A program made the translations under genes and the position numbers. A stretch of DNA of 64,000 nt, from positions 1,175,305 to 1,239,304 of the forward strand of contig NZ_JAEMQH010000002.1 of NCBI RefSeq assembly GCF_016820575.1, in the 5' to 3' direction. Of this stretch, positions 50,964 to 59,552 are shown piece after piece. The number at the start of each line of letters is the position of its first letter. Within the stretch, counting starts at the first letter, position 1. Under the pieces are notes generated by a model, which saw only the letters and a list, made by a program, of their open reading frames with translations, was not told where the DNA came from and ran no database searches. Source of the stretch: Marinobacter sediminum (GTDB lineage Bacteria > Pseudomonadota > Gammaproteobacteria > Pseudomonadales > Oleiphilaceae).

Positions 50964-51661
50964 AACGGCCACCACTCACTGTTAAAGAAACGCGCAACCC
51001 AACCCATCTGGTTGGCCTGGTCAAAATCACCGGTACCACCGTAAGCAATACGGGCGTCGGCAATGCGGTTGGAGGCAACAGTATTGTCTGGCTGAATGTC
51101 CTGCGGCCGCACCAGGCCCGTCAGACGGATGTATTCGTCGCCATTGGTCAGCGACAGCCACTTCTCGCCCCGGATACGCAACACGCCATTTGGCAGCACT
51201 TCAGTCACCGTAACAGTGATGTTGCCGGCCAGACTGTTGCTCTGGTCCGCCTCGGCGGAACCTTCAAAATCCCGTTCCTGATTGAGCGCGGTGTTGATGC
51301 CGAAGTTGCTTTTCCCAAGAATCGTTGGCTCGGGCAAGCTGATTTCGGTGTCTTTGGTGATGCTGGTTTCGGCGTTCTTGCTCGCCCGTGTGGACTCTGC
51401 AAGCGTAATGGTCAGCACATCCCCCACGTTCAGCGCGGTGGTGTCGCCATAGAAGTTGTAGTTGCGGGAACTCTGAAAGATCGCCCCGGAATTCGGGTCT
51501 TTCTGCATCATGGCCTGCGCACGCACTGGCGCATACTGGGGATCGTCCGGAACCGCCCTGGGACGGCTCATCGCGGTGCACCCTTGGAGCACGATCAAAG
51601 CACCGACCAGCGCCAAGGTAGGCACTCGATCAAGCAGGTTGGTTCGGAGGACGTGTGTCAT
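50960..51661 (-). CDS. flgH: Flagellar L-ring lipoprotein FlgH
   Basis: 233-residue outer-membrane lipoprotein forming the L ring. Lipobox LQGC near residue 28. Conserved SIFQSS-like [37 protein letters not shown] and the C-terminal [18 protein letters not shown]. Starts 3 nt after flgG and is coupled to flgI. Confidence 0.96.
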   Translation of the reverse strand: MTHVLRTNLLDRVPTLALVGALIVLQGCTAMSRPRAVPDDPQYAPVRAQAMMQKDPNSGAIFQSSRNYNFYGDTTALNVGDVLTITLAESTRASKNAETSITKDTEISLPEPTILGKSNFGINTALNQERDFEGSAEADQSNSLAGNITVTVTEVLPNGVLRIRGEKWLSLTNGDEYIRLTGLVRPQDIQPDNTVASNRIADARIAYGGTGDFDQANQMGWVARFFNSEWWPL

Positions 51662-51664
51662 AAC

Positions 51665-52453
51665 TTAACCAATATTGTTGGTGATGAACTGAAGCATCTG
51701 GTCGGTAGTGGACACGACCTTTGAGTTCATTTCATAGGCGCGCTGGGTTGTTATCATATTGACCAACTCCTCAACCACCTCAACGTTGGAGGCTTCCACA
51801 GAGCCTTGCTCAATGGTGCCGAGACCGGCCAGCCCGGGCTCGCCTTCGGTCGGGTCGCCGCTTGCGTTAGTGGCCTTGAACAGGTTGTTACCAATGGCCT
51901 GCAGCCCTTGCGGGTTGATGAAATCTACCAGCGTGACCTGACCCAGATTGACCGGAGCAGCCTGGTCATCGGTGATCGCAGTAACCGTGCCATCCTTGCC
52001 AATCGTGACGGTCGTAGCGTTCTCCGGCACGGTAATCGCCGGCTCCAGTGCATAACCGTCCGGGTTCACCACATCGCCATTGGCGTTGAGTTGGAATTGA
52101 CCATCGCGGGTGTACGCCACCTGGCCATCCGGCAACTGCACCTGGAAAAATCCACGGCCGTTTACGGCCATGTCCAGTGGTTGCTCGGTCACCTGGAGGT
52201 TGCCCTGGGAGAACTGCTTGGCCGTACCAACCACGCGAACACCGGTACCCAGTTGAAGGCCCGAAGGCAATTCCGAGTTCTGGGTGCTCAAACCGCCCGG
52301 CTGACGGTTGATCTGGTACAGAAGATCCTGGAACACGGCACGGTCTCGCTTGAAACCGGTGGTATTCACGTTGGCCAGGTTGTTGGAAATGGTGGACATG
52401 TTGGTGTCCTGTGCGCTCAACCCGGTTTTGCTGACCCAAAGTGCTGGATGCAT
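51665..52453 (-). CDS. flgG: Flagellar distal rod protein FlgG
   Basis: 262 residues, the typical length of the distal rod subunit. Begins MHPALWVSKTGLSAQDTNMS with the rod signature ISNNLANVNTTGFKRDRAVF and ends with VEVVEELVNMITTQRAYEMN and IQ-like heptads. Separated from flgF by 82 nt that contain a 7-bp hairpin but no gene. Confidence 0.97.
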   Translation of the reverse strand: MHPALWVSKTGLSAQDTNMSTISNNLANVNTTGFKRDRAVFQDLLYQINRQPGGLSTQNSELPSGLQLGTGVRVVGTAKQFSQGNLQVTEQPLDMAVNGRGFFQVQLPDGQVAYTRDGQFQLNANGDVVNPDGYALEPAITVPENATTVTIGKDGTVTAITDDQAAPVNLGQVTLVDFINPQGLQAIGNNLFKATNASGDPTEGEPGLAGLGTIEQGSVEASNVEVVEELVNMITTQRAYEMNSKVVSTTDQMLQFITNNIG

Positions 52454-52481
52454 GTTCTTTCTCCTTGCCGGATGACTGTCG

Positions 52482-52503
52482 AAGCGGCCAAGTTTTGCCG
52501 CTT
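52482..52503 (-). repeat. Hairpin between flgF and flgG
   Basis: AAGCGGC / GCCGCTT 7-bp inverted repeat with an 8-nt loop. No T tract, so it is more likely an RNA-stability or processing element than a terminator. Confidence 0.3.
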
Positions 52504-52535
52504 TCAGCCCACCAGGCCGTGGTCTTCAATCGTTA

Positions 52536-53288
52536 TTAAAGGTTCTGCAACAGCCGTGCCGCCGCTTCGGAATTTTCTTTGGCCGTGCTCATCACCTTCA
52601 CCTGCATCTCGTACTGTCGGGACAGCTGAAGGTTGGAAATCATTTCCTCAACGGCGTTCACATTGGAGCTTTCCAGGAATCCCGTGGCCACTCGCAGGTT
52701 CGCGTCAGGAGGCTCAACTCCATCAATGGCCTGGTCCGGTTTGCGTCGCATGAAACCATCCACCCCCTTCTCCAACGCGCCCGCCGGTGGATTCACCAGC
52801 TTGAGCCTATCGACTTCAACCAGCTCATCAGGAGCGCCGCCAACAGGGACAATGGATACGGTACCGTCGGCACCAATCTGAACGTTTTCGAATGGGGGAA
52901 GTGCGACCGGGCCGCCATTGCCGAGCACCAGCTCGCCGTCGGCAAGGCGCATCAGGCCGTTTACATCAACTTGGAGACTACCGGAGCGCGTGAAAACCTC
53001 TTCGCCAAGATTGTTCTGGATCGCAAGCCAGCCATCACCTTCCAGGGCAACATCAAGCTTCCGTCCAGTTTCCATCAGCGCCCCGGCCGACAAGTCCGAG
53101 CCCGGACGTTCGGTCATGGCATAGGCACGGGTTGGATGATGCTCGCCGTAAACCGGCATGCTGCGGGCCTGCGCGAAGTCTTTCTTGAACCCTGTGGTAC
53201 TGACGTTAGCCAGGTTATTGGCGTGGGCACGCTGGCCCAGCATAGTTTGCTTGGCGCCAGACATACCGAGATAGAGGGCTTTGTCCAT
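52536..53288 (-). CDS. flgF: Flagellar proximal rod protein FlgF
   Basis: 250-residue rod subunit. N-terminal MDKALYLGMSGAKQTMLGQR with HANNLANVSTTGFKKDF, C-terminal NVNAVEEMISNLQLSRQYEM. First gene after a sigma-54-type promoter in the flgE-flgF gap, so flgF-L are probably transcribed separately from flgBCDE. Confidence 0.96.
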   Translation of the reverse strand: MDKALYLGMSGAKQTMLGQRAHANNLANVSTTGFKKDFAQARSMPVYGEHHPTRAYAMTERPGSDLSAGALMETGRKLDVALEGDGWLAIQNNLGEEVFTRSGSLQVDVNGLMRLADGELVLGNGGPVALPPFENVQIGADGTVSIVPVGGAPDELVEVDRLKLVNPPAGALEKGVDGFMRRKPDQAIDGVEPPDANLRVATGFLESSNVNAVEEMISNLQLSRQYEMQVKVMSTAKENSEAAARLLQNL

Positions 53289-53329
53289 GGGAAAACTCCT
53301 GCCGGAATTTTGACTGTTTCCAGTCTTCC

Positions 53330-53345
53330 TGCAGGAGTTGTGCCA
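53330..53345 (-). promoter_or_regulatory. Sigma-54 promoter of the flgF operon
   Basis: Minus-strand TGGCAC-AACTC-CTGCA: GG and GC are separated by exactly 10 bases and it matches the consensus TGGCAC-N5-TTGCA at all but one defined base. The start would be near 53319, about 30 nt before the flgF ATG. Confidence 0.72.
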
Positions 53346-53363
53346 TGTTTATCGCTTTAGGAT

Positions 53364-55217
53364 TTAGCGAAGATTGATGATGGTCTGGGTAACCGCATCA
53401 GAGGTTTCAATGGTCTTGGCGTTGGCCTGGTAATTGCGCTGGGCAATGATCAGGTTCACCAGCTCGGCCGACAGGTCAACGTTGGATTCCTCAACAGAAC
53501 TTGCCTGGATGGAGCCAAGCGTGCCGGTATCCGGTGCGCCAAAAATCGGCTGGCCAGACTCGAAGGTCTCTACCCAGGAGGTATCCCCTACCGGCGACAG
53601 GCCGTTTGTGTTGTTAAAGGACGCCAGAGCCACCTGACCTAGCGACTGGGATTGGCCGTTGGTGTAGCGGGCGAAAATAACGCCGGTATCTGAGACATCC
53701 AGTCCCGAAAGACGCCCGGTTGTGTAGCCATCTTGCTTCTGGTCATTAACCCCGAAAGATGCTCCAAACTGCGTTGTACCACCCAGATTTATCACAAATG
53801 CGGAGCTGGAAGGCGGCTCAGTAATTTCAGTCACACCCGCTCCTGGGGGGCCGTCCGCACCATTAGCATCTCCATTCGGGTCCTTTGGCGTCCAGCCCGT
53901 GACAAAAATTTCCCCGCTAGGATCACCATTAACTGATTCCAATGAGCCATTCTGATTGAAAGTTGCAGTAAACGGCTGTTGACCCGAGCTGATATCAGGA
54001 ACCATCTCTCCATCTATTTCTACGTAAATCGACCATTGGCTTTGGCCAACGCCATTGCCCGGCGCAGGATCTTTTACAAAAAACTGCGTCAGCTCGTGAG
54101 AGTTACCGAGGCTATCGTAAACCGTCGTTGATGTAGCGTGGTTATAAGTTCGCTGATCCTGCGGATCAAATTCATTAGTTACAAATGGCGATACGTCAGT
54201 GCCCGATGTTGAAAGGAACAAAGGCGTGCCACCTGAACCGTCATCCACTGGCGGGTCAATATCACGCCCTAAAGTAATTGATAGGGCGCCGGTCTGGCTC
54301 ACCGCCGGGCTAGACCCGTCTTGAAATAAAATATCACGTCCTTGGCTCTCGATTAGCTGAAGCTCCCCGCCAACATCACTCGCAAAAACACTATCAAGGC
54401 TACTGTTATTTATCTGATCAATGAGAGATTGAAGTGGCGTTTGCGTTGACGAGGCGGAGGCTGTAAATGATTCGCCTTGAACCGTGTAGGCTCTACCATC
54501 AACGATAGCAGGGGAAAACGTAAATGTTGTGCGTGCAGAGGCACTGACATTCTCCACTGAGCCTAAAAGACCAGCGACATCTGCGGCGCTGCTATTAGCT
54601 GGGATATTTACAACGTTAGTAGAGCCATCAGCTTGGGTAAATCTGACTGTCTCAGCAGCGTATTGATTGTCAGGATCGGGCTGACCAGTTTGAACATTGG
54701 TCCCCCGCACCTCCAATACCGGTTCCCTGGAATCGAGGTTCAGGTCCGAGACAAGATTAGTAGTCCGGCGTGGCGCCAAATTATCACTATCGATCTGAAG
54801 ATCTCCGCGAATCCCCGACAAATTACCGTTATCGTCTGCGGTAAAACCCTGAACTCGCATGCCTTGATTGTTGGTAACGAAGCCATCCTTATCGATACCA
54901 AACTGCCCGGCCCGCGAATAGCGGGTCTCGCCACCGTTATTCAGGATGAAAAAGCCATCACCGCTGATCGCCATGTCCAGGCCGCTGTCCGTAAAGCTGA
55001 CATTGCCCTGACTGAAAGACTGCTTAACGTCCTGAACCCGCACGCCGTCGCCCACCGGGCTATTGCCCGCACCCAGAAAGCCACTGGCATAAAGATCGCC
55101 AAACTGCGCCTTGCTGCCTTTGAAACCGACGGTACTGGCGTTGGCAATGTTGTTGCCGGTAACGTCCAGATCCACCGATGCTGCCCGGAGGCCACTGAGC
55201 CCTGTATTAAATGCCAT
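53364..55217 (-). CDS. flgE: Flagellar hook protein FlgE, long form
   Basis: 617 residues, longer than Salmonella FlgE (403) and P. aeruginosa FlgE (about 460). The N-terminus MAFNTGLSGLRAASVDLDVT with TGNNIANASTVGFKGSKAQF and the C-terminus VDLSAELVNLIIAQRNYQAN are the conserved D0/D1 parts. The extra length is in the surface-exposed middle domains, coded by AT-richer DNA (43% GC in 54361-54420, against 57% in 55081-55140). This suggests diversification or exchange of the outer domains. Preceded by flgD with a 27-nt gap. Confidence 0.96.
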   Translation of the reverse strand: MAFNTGLSGLRAASVDLDVTGNNIANASTVGFKGSKAQFGDLYASGFLGAGNSPVGDGVRVQDVKQSFSQGNVSFTDSGLDMAISGDGFFILNNGGETRYSRAGQFGIDKDGFVTNNQGMRVQGFTADDNGNLSGIRGDLQIDSDNLAPRRTTNLVSDLNLDSREPVLEVRGTNVQTGQPDPDNQYAAETVRFTQADGSTNVVNIPANSSAADVAGLLGSVENVSASARTTFTFSPAIVDGRAYTVQGESFTASASSTQTPLQSLIDQINNSSLDSVFASDVGGELQLIESQGRDILFQDGSSPAVSQTGALSITLGRDIDPPVDDGSGGTPLFLSTSGTDVSPFVTNEFDPQDQRTYNHATSTTVYDSLGNSHELTQFFVKDPAPGNGVGQSQWSIYVEIDGEMVPDISSGQQPFTATFNQNGSLESVNGDPSGEIFVTGWTPKDPNGDANGADGPPGAGVTEITEPPSSSAFVINLGGTTQFGASFGVNDQKQDGYTTGRLSGLDVSDTGVIFARYTNGQSQSLGQVALASFNNTNGLSPVGDTSWVETFESGQPIFGAPDTGTLGSIQASSVEESNVDLSAELVNLIIAQRNYQANAKTIETSDAVTQTIINLR

Positions 55218-55244
55218 GATTCACCCCTTGGTCTGACACCGGTA

Positions 55245-55922
55245 TTAGTTGATTTGTTTGACGTCGGACAGGGCGATCGAGCCCATACCCGCGAGATTCA
55301 ATGTCACTGAACCGCCCTGGCCCAGGGAGACGCTATCGACGTTGGCACTAACCATGGTCGACAGTTGTTGCTGGCCTTCCGGATAAGATGCCTCAGCGAC
55401 AATCCGATAAGGGCCTGGCGGCAATTGATTGCCGTTGCCGTCCTGGCCATCCCAGCTGAAGGACTTCACGCCCGCCGGACTGCTGCCCAGGTCAATCTGA
55501 CGCACCAGTTCGCCCTGCTGATTCTGAACCGAAAGCCGCAGGCCGCCGGTGGATGCCGGCACCTCAATGGTTCCATCTACCACGCCCTCGGCGCCCAGCA
55601 ACCCGATCTGAGACGGTGCAAGCACGCTCTTGCCCACCATGGCCGAGGCCTGCAGTGCCTGGGTTGAGCGGAACTGACCAACCACGTCGTCGACATTGCC
55701 GGATAGCTTCTGCATTTCCTCCAGCGAACTGAACTGGGCCAGCTGGGAGATAAATTCGCCGTTGTCCTGGGGCTCCAGCGGATTCTGGTTTTTCAGCTGG
55801 GCCAGCATCAGCTCCATGAACTCGTTTTTGCCGAGCTCACTGTTACCCTCGGCACCGCTTTGTTGCTTGAGCTGGTATTGGCTCAGAACATCGGAAGCGT
55901 CTGTTGCGTTAATTGCGCTCAT
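55245..55922 (-). CDS. flgD: Flagellar hook cap / assembly protein FlgD
   Basis: 225-residue scaffold for hook polymerisation, lost from the mature hook. N-terminal motif FMELMLAQLKNQNPLEPQDN with EFISQLAQFSSLEEMQKL. The C-terminal Fn3/tudor-like domain has the FlgD signature KSFSWDGQDGNGNQLPPGPY. Between flgC and flgE, as expected. Confidence 0.96.
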   Translation of the reverse strand: MSAINATDASDVLSQYQLKQQSGAEGNSELGKNEFMELMLAQLKNQNPLEPQDNGEFISQLAQFSSLEEMQKLSGNVDDVVGQFRSTQALQASAMVGKSVLAPSQIGLLGAEGVVDGTIEVPASTGGLRLSVQNQQGELVRQIDLGSSPAGVKSFSWDGQDGNGNQLPPGPYRIVAEASYPEGQQQLSTMVSANVDSVSLGQGGSVTLNLAGMGSIALSDVKQIN

Positions 55923-55940
55923 TGCGTGCTCCTCACCAGA

Positions 55941-56390
55941 TTACTGCTGACCCAGCGTCAGAATGCGCTGCATCATGGATTTGGCGGTGTTCATGATATC
56001 CACGTTCATTTGGTAACTGCGCGAGGAGGACATCATGTCGGCCATCTCTTCCACCACGTTAACGTTCGGGTAGAACACATAGCCCTCTTCGTTGGCCGCA
56101 GGGTGCTGTGGCTCATAACGCATCTGCAGATCGGCCTGGCTCTCAACCACACCCTCCACACGAACCCCGGCGCCAGGACCCTGCTGCCCACCCATTCCAA
56201 GGCTTTGCTGATCCGGGTTAAGCATGGACTGCTGGATGGCGGCAAAAACCGGCTTGCGTGCCCGGTAGGTTTCTTCAGTGCTGGAACTGGCGGTTTCAGC
56301 ATTGGCAATGTTGGAAGCCGTGGTGTTCAGCCGCAGTGACTGAGCGGTCATACCGGACCCGGCGATGTCAAAAATGCTGCCTAATGACAT
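55941..56390 (-). CDS. flgC: Flagellar proximal rod protein FlgC
   Basis: 149-residue rod subunit. N-terminal SIFDIAGSGMTAQSLRLNTT with ASNIANAETASS; the C-terminus NVNVVEEMADMMSSSRSYQM is the conserved rod heptad. Follows flgB after 34 nt. Confidence 0.96.
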   Translation of the reverse strand: MSLGSIFDIAGSGMTAQSLRLNTTASNIANAETASSSTEETYRARKPVFAAIQQSMLNPDQQSLGMGGQQGPGAGVRVEGVVESQADLQMRYEPQHPAANEEGYVFYPNVNVVEEMADMMSSSRSYQMNVDIMNTAKSMMQRILTLGQQ

Positions 56391-56424
56391 GTTGTCTCTC
56401 CTTCGCTAATCGCGTCGCTGCGGC

Positions 56425-56823
56425 TTACTCGCCCTTGATGGCTTTGGTCAGCCCGGAAAATTTGCTGCTCAGAAACTGGAAGCTGGCCTGGTAATCCATG
56501 GCGTTGCGCATGAACCGGGTTTGCTCCTGCTGGGCGTCGACAGTGTTGCCGTCCAGTGATGGCTGGTGCGGGGTGCGGTAAAGCAGATCACCGCTGGCAG
56601 ACTCTGTGGACGTGTCCATGTGGCCATCGTCCGTCTTGGCCATTTCAAGTCCGGAAACGCTCTGCTGAGCCTTCTGCATCATCGCCTGGAAATCGACATC
56701 CCGCGCCTTGTAACCCGGAGTGTCGGCATTGGCGAGGTTATTCGCCAACACTTCAGCCCGCTTTACCCGGGCTTCCAGCGCCTGAGCGTGAACTCCCAGA
56801 GCGTTATCAAATGAAATTGCCAT
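56425..56823 (-). CDS. flgB: Flagellar proximal rod protein FlgB
   Basis: 132-residue rod subunit. N-terminal ISFDNALGVHAQALEARVKR with LANNLANADTPGYKARDVDF. The C-terminal QTRFMRNAMDYQASFQFLSS is typical. ATG 56823 has a strong GGGAGG ribosome site; the frame extends 7 codons further upstream without homology. First gene of flgBCDE, driven by a sigma-54-type promoter. Confidence 0.96.
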   Translation of the reverse strand: MAISFDNALGVHAQALEARVKRAEVLANNLANADTPGYKARDVDFQAMMQKAQQSVSGLEMAKTDDGHMDTSTESASGDLLYRTPHQPSLDGNTVDAQQEQTRFMRNAMDYQASFQFLSSKFSGLTKAIKGE

Positions 56824-56890
56824 ACTGCCTCCCAAAATCTGCACTCGCCTGCCGGCCGGAATTGCCGGTTGTGCTCTTTGAAAGGGTTAA

Positions 56891-56906
56891 AGCAAAGCAG
56901 ATGCCA
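56891..56906 (-). promoter_or_regulatory. Sigma-54 promoter of flgBCDE
   Basis: Minus-strand TGGCAT-CTGCT-TTGCT with GG and GC 10 bases apart. It fits the RpoN consensus with one mismatch in the -24 element. The start would be near 56880, 57 nt before flgB. RpoN plus FleR control of flgBCDE is known in Pseudomonas. Confidence 0.72.
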
Positions 56907-57015
56907 GAATTCGAAAAGCTAGCCAGGGAGCGGCGAAACGAGGGATTGAGGCGAGGAAGGCACTGAAAAGACGGGGCAAAACCAATAACCACATCGGGAA
57001 AGCGGCAAACTGTTT

Positions 57016-57037
57016 CCCCCGACCGGCGGGCCGGGGG
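57016..57037 (-). terminator. GC-rich hairpin after the nitroreductase gene
   Basis: CCCCCGGCC / GGTCGGGGG on the minus strand, 9 bp with one G-T pair and a 4-nt loop, followed by AAACAGTTT rather than a T run. It lies about 25 nt after the stop; termination is plausible but not certain. Confidence 0.45.
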
Positions 57038-57062
57038 ATCTGGCCAGAATCAGCCGCCTGGC

Positions 57063-57617
57063 TCAACCGTTCCAGTGCTGGACAAATTCGGGGGTTTCCG
57101 GCCTCGGCACCGGGGGCTTTTCCGACGACACCGTACCCGTATAAAGAAAGCCGACGATCGATTCGGCCTCACTGAGACCCAGCCCCTGGTGTACCTGGGT
57201 GTGATAGGCCGGACTCCCGGTGCGCCACATGACACCAAATCCGGCGTCCTGCAGCGCCAACTCCAGAAAACTCATGCCGGCTGCAGCAGACATAATCTGC
57301 TCAACTTCCGGCACCTTCGGATGGGGCGTCGGAGAGGCAATTCCTACGATAACCATCGGCGCCCTCAGGGGTGCCCTGCGCAGTTTTTCGATGGCCTGCT
57401 CGTCACTGTTATTGGCGCAGGTAGAAGCAAACAGGTCGCCCAGGGCCTTCAGACCCTCGCCTTCGATGACCAGGTAGCGCCAGGGGCGCAGGAGTGCATG
57501 ATCAGGCGCCCGCGCGGCACACGCAAAGGCGCGCTCCAGGGTTTCAGAATCGGGTGCTGGTGCCTCCAGCCTTGGCTCGGAAGCACGGTTGAGCAGGAAT
57601 TCGCTGACTGCGGTCAT
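57063..57617 (-). CDS. Nitroreductase family protein (YdjA-like)
   Basis: 184-residue FMN-dependent oxidoreductase of the minimal nitroreductase type. Conserved segments: the FMN-binding ACAARAPDHALLRPWRYLVI, the central MVIVGIASPTPHPKVPEVEQ, AAAGMSFLELALQDAGFGVM, and IVGFLYTGT near the C-terminus. E. coli YdjA has the same length and ARAPDH-type motif. The physiological substrate is unknown. Divergent from the Mpo1-like gene. Confidence 0.92.
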   Translation of the reverse strand: MTAVSEFLLNRASEPRLEAPAPDSETLERAFACAARAPDHALLRPWRYLVIEGEGLKALGDLFASTCANNSDEQAIEKLRRAPLRAPMVIVGIASPTPHPKVPEVEQIMSAAAGMSFLELALQDAGFGVMWRTGSPAYHTQVHQGLGLSEAESIVGFLYTGTVSSEKPPVPRPETPEFVQHWNG

Positions 57618-57760
57618 ATCGTCTCGCTATCGGATAATGGTTTCAGGAATCTTGGCCATACTTTGGAGCTCAGGTGAATTGTGGGTTACACCTAATACTG
57701 CTAACCTTTAGTCGTAGTCCGGCCTACCTAAAAATTAAAAAACAACTTAGTAGCAGCACC

Positions 57761-58072
57761 ATGAGTGAGCAACACACGTTTAACAACTTTTCCGAATTCT
57801 ATCCTTACTACCTCGAAGAACACAGCGACGTCATGTGTCGTCGGCTTCACTTCGTGGGCAGTCTGTTAGTTCTGATTGTCACAGCCTGGGCTCTAATGTC
57901 CGGGAAGCTGGCGTGGCTGCTATTGGTGCCAGTCATCGGTTATGGCTTCGCGTGGGTTGGCCATTTCAAATTCGAGAAGAACCGACCCGCTACGTTCAAA
58001 CACCCACTTTACAGCCTTGCAGGCGATTGGGTCATGTTCAGGGATATGCTCATCGGCCGGATTCGCTTCTAG
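57761..58072 (+). CDS. Mpo1-like (DUF962) membrane protein
   Basis: 103-residue protein with two membrane helices (FVGSLLVLIVTAWALMSG, AWLLLVPVIGYGFAWVG). The family pattern is F..FYPYYLEEHSDVMCRRLH, then WVGHFKFEKNRPATFKHPLYS and GDWVMF. Yeast Mpo1 is an iron-dependent dioxygenase of fatty-acid alpha-oxidation and uses the His residues in these motifs (HSDVMCRRLHFVG, GHFKFEKNRPATFKHP); whether bacterial members do the same is inferred. I start at ATG 57761; the upstream frame lacks homology. The cyclase gene follows closely. Confidence 0.88.
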   Translation: MSEQHTFNNFSEFYPYYLEEHSDVMCRRLHFVGSLLVLIVTAWALMSGKLAWLLLVPVIGYGFAWVGHFKFEKNRPATFKHPLYSLAGDWVMFRDMLIGRIRF

Positions 58073-58121
58073 CATGGTTAGCGTCCCGCCGGAGCTGCGC
58101 AGCCCCAGCAGCGCATTGACC

Positions 58122-59501
58122 ATGGATCATCACAATCATCCTGTGGTGATCCCCCCGATGCCGGACTATAACGGCCGAATTCTTGCCTACACCGCGACTG
58201 CCGTCATTATCGTTACCGGCGCGCTCCAGGGAGCCTTCGAGCAATGGTTGTTGTGGCTGGTGGCCGGTGCCCTGACCTGGCCGCACGTAGCTCACGCACT
58301 GACCCGCCGCACCTTCCTCCAGCACTCGCCCCGTATCCGACATAAGATGCTGATTTTCGATTGCATGGTTGGCGGCGCCTTTATTGGCTGTATCGGGTTG
58401 GTAGCCATTCCATCGGTGTCTGTTGTCCTAATGCTGATGTTCAGCTGTCTTATTGTTGGTGGCATCCGGCAATGGTTTCTGGGCAGCATCTTTATGGCCG
58501 CGGCCATTGCGGCCTCCGTCGCCATTGTCGGGCCTGCTGAGTCGCTGGAATCACCGCTGCTGACCAGCATTCTCGCAATTTGCGCCACCGGCCTTTATAT
58601 CTGCCTCACTGCCTACTATTCGCACCAGCAGGCCCAGGCGCTGATGCTGGCCAAAACCCAAATCCAGAATCAGCGTGAACAATCCATCGCACTCTCCCAC
58701 AAACTGTCCAAGTACCTGTCACCTCAGGTCTGGCAATCGATCTTCACGGGTGAGCGCGACGTTCGGCTGGAAACCCAGCGCAAGAAACTGGCCGTGTTCT
58801 TTTCCGATATCAAGGGCTTTACCGAGCTGTCGGAAGAAATGGAACCGGAGGCGCTGACAGAACTCCTGAACCACTACTTCAACGAAATGTCGGAAGTGGC
58901 GCTAAAGTACGGCGGCACCATCGACAAATTCGTCGGCGATTCCATCATGGTGTTCTTTGGCGACCCCACCAGCCGAGGCCAACGAGAGGACGCCTTTGCC
59001 TGCGTTTCCATGGCTGTTGAGATGCGCAAACACATGAAAATCATGCGCCAGAAATGGCGCAGCCAGGGCATCAAGACGCCCTTGCAGATACGGATGGGGA
59101 TTAGCACTGGGTATACCACCGTGGGCAACTTTGGTGCCGAAAACCGGATGGACTACACCATCATCGGCAAGGAAGTAAATCTGGCCAGCCGGCTGGAATC
59201 ACTTGCCGAACCCGGCGAGATCCTGATTTCCTACGAAACCTTCTCGCTCATCAAAGACAAGATCATGTGCCGGGATAAAGGGGAAATTACAGTAAAGGGC
59301 TTCGGCAAACCCGTTCCCATTTACGAAGTGGTCGATTTCCGGAGGGATATGGGCCCCCACCGCAGCTTTCTCGAACATGAGCACAGTGGTTTTGCGATGT
59401 ACCTGGATTCCGACAAGGTGACCGAGAGAGAACGGGAGGCCATCCTGGCTGCTCTCGAGGATGCCGCTGACCGGCTACGCCAGGAAGAAGGCGCATCCTG
59501 A
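58122..59501 (+). CDS. MASE2-domain class III adenylate cyclase (CyaB-like)
   Basis: About 459 residues. A MASE2 membrane sensor of several helices (ILAYTATAVIIVTGALQG, FIGCIGLVAIPSVSVVLMLM, LTSILAICATGLYICLTAYY) leads through a short linker (KLSKYLSPQVWQSIF) to a class III cyclase domain. Metal Asp are in VFFSDIKGFTELSEEM and FVGDSIMVFFGD. The adenine-type Lys is in GTIDKFVGD. The transition-state Asn and Arg are in GKEVNLASRLES. The protein should make cAMP. Start is uncertain: ATG 58122 (MDHHNHPVVIPPMPD) fits the MASE2 proteins I know better than ATG 58074, and neither has a good ribosome site. Confidence 0.92.
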   Translation: MDHHNHPVVIPPMPDYNGRILAYTATAVIIVTGALQGAFEQWLLWLVAGALTWPHVAHALTRRTFLQHSPRIRHKMLIFDCMVGGAFIGCIGLVAIPSVSVVLMLMFSCLIVGGIRQWFLGSIFMAAAIAASVAIVGPAESLESPLLTSILAICATGLYICLTAYYSHQQAQALMLAKTQIQNQREQSIALSHKLSKYLSPQVWQSIFTGERDVRLETQRKKLAVFFSDIKGFTELSEEMEPEALTELLNHYFNEMSEVALKYGGTIDKFVGDSIMVFFGDPTSRGQREDAFACVSMAVEMRKHMKIMRQKWRSQGIKTPLQIRMGISTGYTTVGNFGAENRMDYTIIGKEVNLASRLESLAEPGEILISYETFSLIKDKIMCRDKGEITVKGFGKPVPIYEVVDFRRDMGPHRSFLEHEHSGFAMYLDSDKVTEREREAILAALEDAADRLRQEEGAS

Positions 59502-59552
59502 GACCTTTCCTCATGCGCCCATTCCGCTCCCCTCTTTCCCTTTAATCGGCCG

